NCBI GenBank assembly: GCA_910579675.1
Contig: CAJTUF010000008.1
Span: 14,222 to 78,221 of the forward strand
From: an uncultured Muribaculaceae bacterium
GTDB taxonomy: Bacteria > Bacteroidota > Bacteroidia > Bacteroidales > Muribaculaceae
Direction of reading: 5' to 3'
Length of the DNA stretch: 64,000 nt
In this document: positions 17,537-26,764 of the stretch, piece after piece
How the letters are laid out: each line of letters starts with the position of its first letter
How positions within the stretch are numbered: position 1 is the stretch's first letter
Notes under the pieces: model-generated
Seen by the model: the letters and a program-made list of their open reading frames with translations, nothing else
The model's database searches: none
What the model was told of the DNA's origin: nothing
Made by a program: the position numbers and the translations under genes

Positions 17537-20412
17537 TCAGCGATTTTTTTTACTGCGCTGTTTGGGGGTGTGATTAAAGCGCCACTGCACATGCAACATG
17601 AAGTAGCGAGGCAAAACTGTCCGGTATGTTTCAGTGCGCCCCTGTGCATTTACGGTATATGACACATTGCTCAGATCATGGAGGATGTCATAACCATCGA
17701 GCATCAATATCATCGAGCCTTTCAGTATGCTCTTTGACAAGCGTGCATTCAGAACGAAATTGTTGGTATTGAGAGCTTCATCGGTAAATCCCCGACGGTT
17801 ATACATTGTGAGATCAGCCGATAACTGAAAATTAGCCGGAAGAGTGGCAACCGCATTAACTCCGGTGTTGAAACCCCACGTGTTTTGGTTTGTGAAGTCA
17901 GTCAGGTTAGAGGTGTAGCGGGCAAATCTGCCATTGAAATTCAGCCCTACTTTGACAAGAGGGAAAGTGTATGTGCAATTTAATTTATAATCAACATTGT
18001 TGTCAAAGACCTTGCTTCTGAGCAATGCTGAACCATCTTGACTAATAAGGTCAGCACTTGTGATATGGGTAAACGCCAACCGGGTGTTGAAATCAAGATT
18101 ATTATATTGTCGCGCAATATATCCGACAAAGGAGGCGTTCCAGTTTCCGTCAACATTCATATATCTCGAATGGCGTATACCGGTGTTTGTGTCATAGTCT
18201 GATACCATGGATATGGCATTACTTAAATATCCATATTCTATACTTGCCGATGAATAGCTGCCTCCGAATCCTTCGCCACGGTTTGAATAGCTGAGGCTTG
18301 TTGTCACACTAAAAGCATCTTTGAGATCAGGATTTCCGTGGATTATATATAACGGATTAGTCGTATCCACGTAATCCACCAGATGAGTCATAAGTGGTTC
18401 GATAGTCTTCAGATTCCATCGGAAAGTGACATGATGACGCCCGTCCATCCACTCTAAATAAGGGTGTGCTTCCTGAAAAAGGACTTTATTCTTTGTGATA
18501 ATAGAATGTATGTCTCCCCTGTCATATATAAGCTCCCGGTGAGCATATGAGATGGGAAATCTCAGGCTAAACCACCAATGATCAGATTGATGGTTGAGCT
18601 CAATATTGAATTTATGCAGTTGGCTTGTCTGCCGGCTTATGAAACTGTTTGAGGGATCAAAAATCATATTTTCAGTTACAGATGGAAGCTGTCCGTGAAT
18701 GAAATCTCCTTCTTGCAGCTGATTTTCAATATAATGGAGCATGGAAGTTGTCCGACAGTATTCATTTTCAAAGCCATAGTTTATCGACACACCTATCTTT
18801 GAAATAATGCGTTGATAGCCAACTTCGACTCCCTCTTTATGATTGAAATCGGGATGGTTGTTGTATCGTTGAGTTCTTGATTCAGAAGCCGCTTGCTCAT
18901 CGCGGAAGCGGAGGTCATAATAACGCTCACTGTTTTCATGGCTGTTACCGTATTTGCCGTTAATCCCGAATGTAAACATATCGCCATTCAAGGATAGCCG
19001 TTGTCTAAGAGCAAGTGCTGAATTCAACGAGTGGCCTTTCATATGCAATGCGGATATCTCTCTATTTAGCATTGTTTCCAACACATGGTTATTATCTCCG
19101 GAATATATCCCTTCGATAAAAGAGGAGGTGATATTGTTATAGTCTTCGGAGAAGGTTGCGCCCACATTGTTTGAATTTCTGTTCCAGTTTTGGTAGGAGA
19201 ATGTTGGGATAGCCTGCACTGTCGCACGGTTGTTGGGTTTCCAATACACATCATGCGATGTGTTCAAAGACAACATTCTGTTTATTGAGCGTGCAAAAGA
19301 ATATGCATAGGTGTTTCTGTTGACAATATAGTTGGTTCTCATCTCGTCTGTGCCATCAGTCTCATGGGTATGGGTCGCATTGGAAGATCCTCGGAATTCC
19401 CATGCCTTATTCCTTGTTTTGATGTTATAGTCAAAGCCTCCCATAACAGTACGCAACACTCCGGTTGGCATCTTTTCAGGAGACCAAGAGCCATTTTGAC
19501 CGGGTTTGCGACTGTCGTTAAGGTTGTTGATGTTGAAATAAGCCATGTATTGGTTGTTGGGCGTGAATCCCATGCCGAAGAGGCGCCCGAGGTATCGGCT
19601 GTCGGTGCCCCCTCCAGCTTCCACGTTGGTATTTATTCCAACCATATACTCTTTTTTTAGCTTTACATCCATGACGTATTGAGAGTCACCAAGGTCTGCG
19701 CCGGCGAGTTCGCTTGCCCGCCCGAGCTTATCGTAAAGTTGTATATTCTTGACTGTATACGATGGCAAGTTGTTCAGGAGTATCTGATTGTTTGCCCCGA
19801 GAAACTCTTTGCCATTAAGCAAAAGAGATTCTACAAACTTGCCTCTTACGAAAATCCTGCCATCATCTGTCAGCTCAACGCCCGGTAATTGTTCTATAAG
19901 TGCGTCAAGCATACTTCCATGAGCGAGTTTGAACGCATCGGCATTATATACGAGAGTGTCACCCTTATTGTAGAATTTTACCAAAGAGGCTTTAACAACA
20001 ATCTCGCCCAATTCTCGGGCCGGCGGCTTGAGATAGAATGACCCTAAATCGACCACATACTGACGCGAAGGGATCGAGTCTAAATTAACGTTTATGCTCT
20101 CTGTCTGATATCCGGGTGCTGAAATCTCTACTAAACAGACACCGCGTTTTGAAATAACCGAATTAAAACCACCGGTATATGTCTTATCCGATCCATCAGG
20201 TTGACCTGTCCAGATATCCGACACGCAGGTGTCTAATAGTGTGCTGTCGGGTAAATGAATGATTCTGACGTTGGCATATTCAATAGGCTCATGCATGTAA
20301 TTGTCAAATACAAAGCCTCTTAAAAGTAATTTGTCGTTGGCCTTGATACTGAAACTCAAACTAAGAAGCAATATCAATAGTCCGATGGGGGGGGGGGGAA
20401 AATTATTCTCAT
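17537..20412 (-). CDS. TonB-dependent-type outer-membrane beta-barrel protein, predicted phase-variable (OFF here)
   Basis: About 955 residues of an outer-membrane receptor: signal peptide core IGLLILLLSLSFSIKAND, a carboxypeptidase-regulatory-like beta-sandwich (~40-145), a plug-like domain (EIVVKASLVKFYNKGDTLVYN to LLNGKEFLG) and a C-terminal beta-barrel to the end. The promoter element TATTTTTG (20438-20445) excludes the TTG at 20440, which is the only start in frame. The first ATG downstream is at 20412, but a 12-C tract (20387-20398) places it one base out of frame and it stops after about 12 codons. A tract of 10 or 13 C would give a clean signal peptide, MRIIFPPPPIGLLILLL. The gene is lower in GC than its neighbours. 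The ligand is unknown. The family call is firm; the OFF state is inferred from the frame. Confidence 0.8.
20387..20398 (-). repeat. 12-nt homopolymeric poly-C tract (poly-G on + strand)
   Basis: Twelve consecutive G on the plus strand lie between the predicted ATG (20412) and the signal-peptide core of the receptor gene. Slippage by one base switches the frame. It is by far the longest homopolymer noticed in this window. Confidence 0.9.
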
Positions 20413-20437
20413 CTGTTTTTAATGATTTAAGATGGCG

Positions 20438-20445
20438 CAAAAATA
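20438..20445 (-). promoter_or_regulatory. -7 promoter element of the phase-variable receptor
   Basis: CAAAAATA on the plus strand reads TATTTTTG on the minus strand, 25 nt before the ATG at 20412. It overlaps the TTG at 20440. Confidence 0.55.
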
Positions 20446-20796
20446 TATAATATTTTTATTTTTTCAAATATTTCAACATCTTTTTTTCATAATGACAATT
20501 ACAGATAATTACGGATAATTGGGTGGGAAATATGGAGGGCAAGGTGTGGGGATGCGTTTTTTTGTGTAAGCTGAAAAATAATGGCTTCGTCATAGCTACT
20601 CACATAAGGATAAATCGTCTCTTTGTGGATGTCAAGGCCTGCCACAGTCCGTTGTCTGTCGATAGAAATGAGGTATTTAAGTTTATCGCCCTCAATTTAC
20701 GAAAAATGTGCCAAGAGCACGATATCTAAAGACAGATAAGTGGCGGCGGCCTTGACCTTTTTATTTTGCCGGTGTAAAAAACCGAAGATTTTTATG
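20446..20796. other. 350-bp AT-rich intergenic region without a recognised gene
   Basis: The region is AT-rich at its left end, with a short repeated GATAATTACGGATAATT. The only plus-strand frame (20523-20729, 68 codons) shows no family resemblance, no promoter and no sensible composition. I see no RNA gene here. Confidence 0.5.
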
Positions 20797-20804
20797 TATT
20801 TTTG
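20797..20804 (+). promoter_or_regulatory. -7 promoter element of the AlbA-type gene
   Basis: TATTTTTG, 19 nt before the ATG at 20824. It supports that start over the upstream in-frame ATG at 20740. Confidence 0.55.
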
Positions 20805-20823
20805 CATATATAATAGCCTCGAT

Positions 20824-22266
20824 ATGATAACAAAAGACGAAGTTTTGGAATTGCTGACATCAACCGAGACATATCGGGTTGAGCGCACAATCAGCACCGG
20901 TAACATGGACAAGTTCTGTGAGGCCATTTGTGCGTTTGCCAACGATATGCCCAACTCCCGGAAAAACGGCTATCTCATTATCGGGGCACATGACGATGGA
21001 AAGTTGTCAGGATTGAAAGTGGACGATGCTCTGATGAAGAAAATATCAGGCATCCGTTCAGATGGCAACATTCTTCCATTGCCGACTATGTCAGTTGACC
21101 GTTTCGTGTTTCCCGAAGGAGATTTGTTGGTAGCAGAGGTTCGTCCTTCTGATTTACCACCTGTTCGCTATCGTGGTCGGGCATTTATTCGTATTGGTCC
21201 ACGCCGCGACATAGCCACCGAAGCGGAAGAACGCATATTGGCTGAACGGCGTTGCTCTTTCATGGCTACATTTGATGCTACTCCGTGCTTGAATGCAAAG
21301 TTGGAGGACTTGGATGTGGATTATATCAAGAATACTTATCTTCCAAAGTTCCTTGATGAAGATACACTAACAACTGACAAGCGCGACATAAAGGAGCAAC
21401 TTGCGTCGATTCATCTTTACGACCGTGAGAACGATTGTCCGACCTATGCGGGAATAATACTGTTCGGAACCAATCCAAAGTATTTTCTTTTGGGTGATTA
21501 AGTGCAGTTTGTCCGTTTTGCTGGAAAAGATAAGGGTGGCGATATATTGAACGAGCGACAGTTCTCCGGGCCTCTTTACAAGATGCTCCCTGCGTTGGAA
21601 TCGTTTGTAAAAGATGGAATTATAACACAACGTCCTGTGCCAGAATCGCTTTTCCGTGAAAAGACCGTTTGGAATTATCCCGAAGGTGCTATACGCGAAC
21701 TGATGATGAACGCCTGTATGCACCGCGATTATCAATCGAATATGCCAATTCGGTTGTATCAGTTTGATAATTACATCGAGATTATGAACGCCGGAGGGTT
21801 ATACGGCGAGGCTCGCCCTGAAAACTTCCCTTCCGTAAATGACTACCGCAATCCGCTCGTGGCTGAGGCTATGCGCGTGATGAAATATGTCAACAAGTTC
21901 AACCGAGGGGTAACCCGTGTTCAAGAAATGCTCAAAGAAAATGGCAACGCTCCCGCTGTCTTTGATGTGAACACAATCACAGCATTCCGTGTGACTGTTC
22001 AAGCAACCAATGAGGCCGACTTGTCGAAGGGCACAAGTCAACCCCCAAGTCAACCCCCAAGTCAACCCCCAAGTCAATCGTTTGAAGAAAAGATTGTCGA
22101 ATTCTGCAAAGAACCACGATCTGTTGCAGAGATAGCAGCTTATTGTGGGTTTAAGGATGTTAAACATTTTAGAGAGCGGTATCTTAATCCGTTACTCGGC
22201 TCCCGCATACAAATGACAAAACCCGACAAACCCACAAGTCGTTTTCAGAAATACATAATTTTATAG
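20824..22266 (+). pseudogene. AlbA_2/Schlafen-type putative DNA-binding regulator, split by one stop codon
   Basis: Two frames in the same phase are separated only by a TAA at 21499-21501. Together they form a ~480-residue protein of the Schlafen AlbA_2 family, annotated in bacteria as an ATP-dependent DNA helicase-like transcriptional regulator. The first part has SRKNGYLIIGAHDDGKLSG and RPSDLPPVRYRGRAFIRIGPRR. The second has PEGAIRELMMNACMHRDY (GHKL-like region), a repeated SQPP linker and a C-terminal winged-helix-like segment. Other family members have a Tyr before VQF-x-RF at the break, so a TAT/TAC to TAA nonsense mutation is likely. Each half might still be made, but the second lacks a good start. 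Sequencing error cannot be excluded. Confidence 0.82.
22035..22080 (+). repeat. 12-bp tandem repeat (3.7 copies) coding an SQPP linker
   Basis: The unit AAGTCAACCCCC is repeated exactly three times and then partly. It encodes SQPP repeats between the GHKL-like and C-terminal domains of the broken AlbA-type gene. A 12-bp unit keeps the frame, so copy changes only alter linker length. Confidence 0.9.
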
Positions 22267-22390
22267 CCATAGGATTATAAAACGGATTAAGGCTCGTAAT
22301 TACCGAACACTTGAGGATGTAGATATTCAAGTGACAGGTATTATACAGCCATCAGTGGAAAGAATAATGCAGGTAAGTCTAATTTTTTGT

Positions 22391-22398
22391 GTAACTTT
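22391..22398 (+). promoter_or_regulatory. -7 promoter element before a small acidic protein gene
   Basis: TAACTTTG, 31 nt before the ATG at 22430. A good -33 element was not found. Confidence 0.45.
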
Positions 22399-22429
22399 GT
22401 GGTGTGTGCACTAATGGCATGCGCCCGTA

Positions 22430-22717
22430 ATGACAATGAATCAACTCGACCGACAGATTACTGAAGCTGTGGAGGCTTTCACCTCCAACGATCTCGCATA
22501 TTCCGACAACGCACTCGTGGTGATTGACCCGGTGGCAGCGACCGCCACTCTTCTCGATCCTGACGAGGATGCCGACACCGACGCTATGATAGATGCCGAT
22601 CCGGCCCACGATTATGTGGCTGTGATGGATCTTGTGGAGGCCGATCCTCAGGAGCCGGGGCGCTGGATTCCCTGCGCTGAGGCTATAGCCGACCTCTGTG
22701 CCGACTATCAGGGCTGA
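22430..22717 (+). CDS. Small acidic cytoplasmic protein, unknown function
   Basis: A 95-residue, strongly acidic protein (DPDEDADTDAMIDADPAHDY) with no signal peptide and no recognised domain. Its codon use and GC match the housekeeping genes and not the AT-rich island just before it. It has its own promoter-like element, and its 3' end overlaps the convergent phosphopantetheinyl transferase gene by 10 bp, which supports a real, compactly placed gene. The sequence RWIPCAEAIADLCADYQG at the end looks helical. I cannot name a function. Confidence 0.6.
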   Translation: MTMNQLDRQITEAVEAFTSNDLAYSDNALVVIDPVAATATLLDPDEDADTDAMIDADPAHDYVAVMDLVEADPQEPGRWIPCAEAIADLCADYQG

Positions 22718-23226
22718 ACTGCTGCGAGAGCTATAAGGGCATCGGTGCCACAGGGCTGCCACGCCACTTTGAGCCGGCGCCCGGCAGCGGTGGCGTGGCC
22801 CGACGCGCCGACTGTGATCGCCGTCAGCCCCAGTCCGGGCATGCCCATGGCTTTGTAGACCGCTTCCTTGGCCGTCCACAGATGGAGCAGGGAGAGCGCG
22901 GAGAGCTCATCGGCCTCCGCCACAAACTTGCGCGCCACCCGCGCGAGCTGCTTGTGGCGGAGGCTGCTCTCTATATCTATGCCTATAGGGGTGGCCGATC
23001 CCACAGCAAGGAGGGCCACGGAGGCTCCGTGGCTCACCGACACAGCCCTCGACGGGTCGGCGGCTACATAGGGCGAGCCGTCGGGCCGGTGCAGAATGGC
23101 CGAGCCGAGCACGGTGGCGGCGAGAGTGTCGACAGCGCGTCGCTCGGCATCGCGGCCGGTGCCGTCGAGGGGCAGGAGATAGACCTCTATGCCAGGGATG
23201 ATGATGGGTAGTCGGGTAGCGGTCAT
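22708..23226 (-). CDS. 4'-phosphopantetheinyl transferase superfamily protein
   Basis: A 172-residue enzyme that transfers phosphopantetheine from CoA to a Ser of carrier proteins. It shows the two Mg/CoA-binding signatures of the Sfp-like group: PIGIDIES near residue 80 and WTAKEAVYKAMG near residue 117. The start at 23226 overlaps the gldD stop as ATGA, which fixes both genes and implies translational coupling; a longer frame to 23379 is rejected. Located with gldE-gldD, an order I recall from other Bacteroidales. The target carrier protein is not evident. Confidence 0.88.
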   Translation of the reverse strand: MTATRLPIIIPGIEVYLLPLDGTGRDAERRAVDTLAATVLGSAILHRPDGSPYVAADPSRAVSVSHGASVALLAVGSATPIGIDIESSLRHKQLARVARKFVAEADELSALSLLHLWTAKEAVYKAMGMPGLGLTAITVGASGHATAAGRRLKVAWQPCGTDALIALAAVQP

Positions 23227-23804
23227 CGCAGCTGATTGATGAGATGCACTATGTCGGCTCTGACGGCTTCGAGTGTCGGGGCGAGAGAGTCGGCCGAGTG
23301 GGGGAGTGTCTGGAGTGTGAAGGCTCCGCTCACCACTCTCGAAGGGGATGAGGCCACAAACTGTACCGGAGTGATGCATCCCGATGACACTGTGGCCACT
23401 ATGGCTGAGTAGCCCGCCGGGGTGTCGAAGGCCGTCTGCCTCATGTTCTTGCCTCCGGCGTTGAGGGCCATGCGCTCAAGGCGGTTGTCGATGGCATCCG
23501 ATGCCTCGGCGGGGGAGCTGAAGCGCAGGTCGGACAGATAGAGGGTGGCTCGGTAGGCGGGATAGCTTATGTCGATCCAGCTGTCGGCGCCCCTGCGGCG
23601 GGTTATGCGGGGCTCAAGAGCTTCGGCAACCTCTATGTCGGATCCGGGAGCCACGGGGGCGTAGGCGGCCTCGTAGAGCGGCGTGCGCGGCCACGCGCGG
23701 GGCAGAGGCACCGGCGCAGTGTCGGGATTGGTCGTGTCGGGAGAGCCGCAGGCCGCCAAGAGCATGAGCATGGCCGAGGCGGGGGCGAGGCGCAGGGGGA
23801 TCAT
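23223..23804 (-). CDS. gldD: GldD-like lipoprotein
   Basis: A 193-residue lipoprotein: signal MIPLRLAPASAMLMLLAAC with a lipobox at LLAAC, then a mature domain (LYEAAYAPVAPGSDIEVAEA, WIDISYPAYRATLYLSDLR, KNMRQTAFDTPAGYSAIVATV). The family is known from Flavobacterium gliding, where gldD and gldE are adjacent. In non-gliding Bacteroidales the pair persists with an unclear envelope role. The start at 23804 overlaps the gldE stop as ATGA. A longer frame to 23996 has an arginine-rich nonsense extension and is rejected. Confidence 0.85.
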   Translation of the reverse strand: MIPLRLAPASAMLMLLAACGSPDTTNPDTAPVPLPRAWPRTPLYEAAYAPVAPGSDIEVAEALEPRITRRRGADSWIDISYPAYRATLYLSDLRFSSPAEASDAIDNRLERMALNAGGKNMRQTAFDTPAGYSAIVATVSSGCITPVQFVASSPSRVVSGAFTLQTLPHSADSLAPTLEAVRADIVHLINQLR

Positions 23805-25207
23805 CGGTGAGCGGCGGCGTCGCCGGGAGCGGGATTGGCGTCCTGTATGTCGGGCATCACCTTCACCCTCACGCTGGATATGCGGTGGCCCGATATGTCG
23901 AGCACCAGAAATCGGCACCGCCCATAGACAAGGCTCTCCTTCTCCTTGGGGAAGTCGCCCTTGATGGCCAGGAGCATACCGGCGAGAGTCTCGCAATCTT
24001 CAGTCACATCCTCATATTCGGTCTCGTCGAGCCCTGTGATGTGGAAAAAGTCGCCCAAGAGGGTTTTCCCTTCAAAGATATATGTGTCGTCGCGCAGGCG
24101 GCGGTAGGTGATCTCATCTTCGTCGTATTCGTCGTTGATGTCGCCCACGATCTCCTCAAGCACATCCTCGAGGGTCACGAGACCCTGAGTGCCGCCAAAT
24201 TCATCGACCACGATGGCCATGTGGATGCGGCGGCGGCGGAAATCTTCGAGCAGATCGTCGATCATGCGGCTTTCGGGCACATAATATGCTTCGCGCAGGA
24301 GCGATTGCCACTTGAAGTCGGGATTGGCCTTGCCTACATAGGGGAGCAGGTCGCGGGCATAGAGCACACCTCTTATATCGTCTTGCGAGTCGCCGAAAGC
24401 CGGGAGCCTTGAGTAGCCCTTGTCGATCACAATGGTCATGACCTCATCGAAGGTCATGTCGGTCTCCACGCCGGTGATGTCTACTCGCGGAGTCATGATC
24501 TCGGTGGCTGTGGTGTCGCCGAATTTTAGGATGCCTTCGAGCATCTCCTTATCCTCGCCGGCTTCCACATCGGTGATTTCAAGCGCTTTGCTGAGATCGT
24601 CGGGGGTCAGGTCGGCCTCCTTTTTGGTCACCACGCGCCTCACAATGCCGGAGCTGCTGACCAGAAGCATTGCAATGGGCTTGAAGATGACCGACAAGAG
24701 CGAAAGACCTTCGACTGCCATTCGGGCCCACCGCATATTGTTGCTGTTGGCCACGAGCTTGGGCAGGATCTCGCCGAAGAGCAGGATGAGGAAAGTGAGT
24801 ATCACCGACTGGAGGATGAAGCTCACCACCTCGCTCATGCCGGCAAATATCGGGCCGAGGGCGAAGTTGCAGAGTATGACGATGGTCACATTGACCAGAT
24901 TGTTGGCTATGAGGATTGTTGCGAGTAGGCGCTCGGGCTGCTTGAGGAGTCCGATCACACGGCGTCCGCGGGGAGTGTCTTCAAGCTCCTCCTGCTGCGC
25001 GGGAGTGATGGAGAAGTAGGCTATCTCGCTGCCGCTCACAAATCCGGAGATAAGGAGGGCCACCAAAGCCAGAATGAGCGCAATGATCTGTGCGGTGCCC
25101 ATTACAGGCGCCTGAAGCATGGGGAGATAGGCCAAACAGGACGACATGGCGCCGTGTATGGCCGGAAGAGGGTCTAAATCCACGATTTCAATCAGTTGGT
25201 TGAACAT
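23801..25207 (-). CDS. gldE: GldE: CNNM/CBS/CorC-domain membrane protein
   Basis: A 468-residue protein with an N-terminal DUF21/CNNM membrane domain (~35-230; SGFVSGSEIAYFSI), two CBS repeats (~245-365; EIMTPRVDITGVE, IHMAIVVDEFGGTQGLVTLEDVLEEIVGDI) and a C-terminal CorC/HlyC ion-binding-like domain. Relatives transport Mg2+ or Co2+; GldE supports GldD in gliding bacteria. It heads a gldE-gldD-PPTase operon with 4-bp overlaps. The -7 element TACCTTTG (25213-25220 on the minus strand) lies only 5 nt before the ATG at 25207, so either the mRNA is leaderless or translation begins at Met21 (25147). Confidence 0.9.
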   Translation of the reverse strand: MFNQLIEIVDLDPLPAIHGAMSSCLAYLPMLQAPVMGTAQIIALILALVALLISGFVSGSEIAYFSITPAQQEELEDTPRGRRVIGLLKQPERLLATILIANNLVNVTIVILCNFALGPIFAGMSEVVSFILQSVILTFLILLFGEILPKLVANSNNMRWARMAVEGLSLLSVIFKPIAMLLVSSSGIVRRVVTKKEADLTPDDLSKALEITDVEAGEDKEMLEGILKFGDTTATEIMTPRVDITGVETDMTFDEVMTIVIDKGYSRLPAFGDSQDDIRGVLYARDLLPYVGKANPDFKWQSLLREAYYVPESRMIDDLLEDFRRRRIHMAIVVDEFGGTQGLVTLEDVLEEIVGDINDEYDEDEITYRRLRDDTYIFEGKTLLGDFFHITGLDETEYEDVTEDCETLAGMLLAIKGDFPKEKESLVYGRCRFLVLDISGHRISSVRVKVMPDIQDANPAPGDAAAHR

Positions 25208-25212
25208 TGGTG

Positions 25213-25220
25213 CAAAGGTA
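25213..25220 (-). promoter_or_regulatory. -7 promoter element of the gldE operon
   Basis: CAAAGGTA on the plus strand (TACCTTTG on the minus strand) lies directly before the gldE ATG. Confidence 0.55.
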
Positions 25221-25295
25221 CGAAAAATAGCCCGTAAATAAAAAGAGAGCGGACAGCAAAAGCATATCGCGTCAGTTCTGCTGTAAAAACGTAGG

Positions 25296-26558
25296 TTATT
25301 CGATCACCACAAGCACGGGGTTGCTGTCGTCGGTAAGATTCCGGAGAGGAGCGGGTATATCGGCGTCGGGATTGTTGTCGATCCATTCAAGAATCTTGTC
25401 GGCAGTGACAACCGACACAAAGGCTCCGGAGGGCGTGATCAGAATCGGCTTCAAGGGCATGAATCCTGAGAGGTCGTCGGTCACGCCCTCTCCGGCCGGA
25501 GAGATGACGGTGGTGCCCGACTCACGGTCGTAGATGCCTATATACTCTTTGTGGTTGGCATCGCCAAGCCATCCGTGCGACAGGCCGAAAAGCACTTTCG
25601 ACCGCCCTTCGATAAGGTCAGTGACTATATAGTTGTCGGCGCTGAATGGCTCGGCATTGAGTTGCTCGATAGGATGGGAGTGGGTGCCCATATCAAATGT
25701 GAGCAAGGGGGAGGCGCCTTCAGACGTGACGGTGTAGACCGTATCGCAGAAGCTCTCGTTGAAATGCAGATCAGGCCCTACGAGCCAATAGCTGCAGTCG
25801 GGAAAAACGGTCGATTTGCCGTCGGCTGTGACTTCTATGATGGAATTGCCGGGAGTCCCGAGAACAGAGTCGAATGTGCGGACAGTCACCTGACCGTTGA
25901 ATGAAAGGACGTATGGCTCGCAGGGGTAATCTTTGAGTAGGGGGAGCGAGTCGAGCAGAGCGCCGGTGAGGCTGTAGGTATAGAGCTGTTTGGTGCGGGT
26001 GCCGGAAAAATCACGCTTCACCAGAGTTATGGTGGAGTCGGTCGAGGCGACGAGTGAAAATCCGTCGACATCTATTTCAGGAAGCACTTTTCCGAGATAC
26101 TTTCCGGAGGGGGTATATGTTTCCCAGCCTTTGCGGTTGGAGCTGCTGAAGAGCAGGCGGGAGCCGTCGGAGCTTACTACGGGCACAGGATAGGAGTATT
26201 CGCCGGGTCCTTCACCGCTGCGCCCGATGGTGTTGAGAAATTTACCGGAGCAGAGATCGAAAGCCATTGCTGCCGAGGGGGTGTCGCCACCAAACGACAC
26301 CTTTTCTGAATTTGATATGATGAAAATGTTGTCGGTGACGCAGGCCGTCCATGAATTGGCTATCAGAGCGCTGTCGGTGGTCTCCAGAGGGATATATGAT
26401 ATTTTCTTGCCGAGCATCGACGCCTTCACGTCGCCGCCCGATGCCAGGACTTCGTCAACATTGATTGTGCCCGGCTTTATGTCGTCGCTATCGGTATTGC
26501 CTGAGCAACCTGCCATAAGGGTCATGGCGATGATAGCGGCAGAGAAATATTTTGTCAT
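25296..26558 (-). CDS. 6-bladed beta-propeller lipoprotein (BF3164-like)
   Basis: A 420-residue lipoprotein: signal MTKYFSAAIIAMTLMAGC with a lipobox, then repeated four-strand blades. It contains the family hallmark GRSGEGPGEYSYP near residue 115, seen as GQGPGEH or GEGPGEH in the propellers at 58.7 and 60.3 kb. The start at 26558 fits the TACCTTTG promoter element at 26589-26596. It is divergent from the GH92 mannosidase gene. Propellers of this family have no proven activity; a binding or sensing role at the cell surface is inference. Confidence 0.83.
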   Translation of the reverse strand: MTKYFSAAIIAMTLMAGCSGNTDSDDIKPGTINVDEVLASGGDVKASMLGKKISYIPLETTDSALIANSWTACVTDNIFIISNSEKVSFGGDTPSAAMAFDLCSGKFLNTIGRSGEGPGEYSYPVPVVSSDGSRLLFSSSNRKGWETYTPSGKYLGKVLPEIDVDGFSLVASTDSTITLVKRDFSGTRTKQLYTYSLTGALLDSLPLLKDYPCEPYVLSFNGQVTVRTFDSVLGTPGNSIIEVTADGKSTVFPDCSYWLVGPDLHFNESFCDTVYTVTSEGASPLLTFDMGTHSHPIEQLNAEPFSADNYIVTDLIEGRSKVLFGLSHGWLGDANHKEYIGIYDRESGTTVISPAGEGVTDDLSGFMPLKPILITPSGAFVSVVTADKILEWIDNNPDADIPAPLRNLTDDSNPVLVVIE

Positions 26559-26588
26559 GATGATGAATGGATGGAGTGTTGATTCGGG

Positions 26589-26596
26589 CAAAGGTA
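26589..26596 (-). promoter_or_regulatory. -7 promoter element of the propeller lipoprotein
   Basis: TACCTTTG on the minus strand, 30 nt before the ATG at 26558. Confidence 0.5.
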
Positions 26597-26764
26597 GTTA
26601 AAAATAGTTTACATTGTCAGGCTCTGAAAGATAATTTAACTCCGTGGAGGCAAAAAGGTGAGAGACAGCCGCAAATAGAGTGGGGCGCGGGCTTGGGTGA
26701 TCCGAAGATTTTGTGTATCTTCGCGGAGCCGCTTCAAGCGATGAATTTTATCAGTCGTAGTATC

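Noticed and set aside
20438..20440. TTG as start codon of the receptor gene
   Set aside because: It overlaps the -7 promoter element, so it would lie upstream of the predicted transcript; the ATG at 20412 is better placed although it is out of frame with 12 C.
20523..20729. 68-codon plus-strand frame in the gap after the receptor gene
   Set aside because: No promoter, no recognisable domain and composition like random AT-rich sequence.
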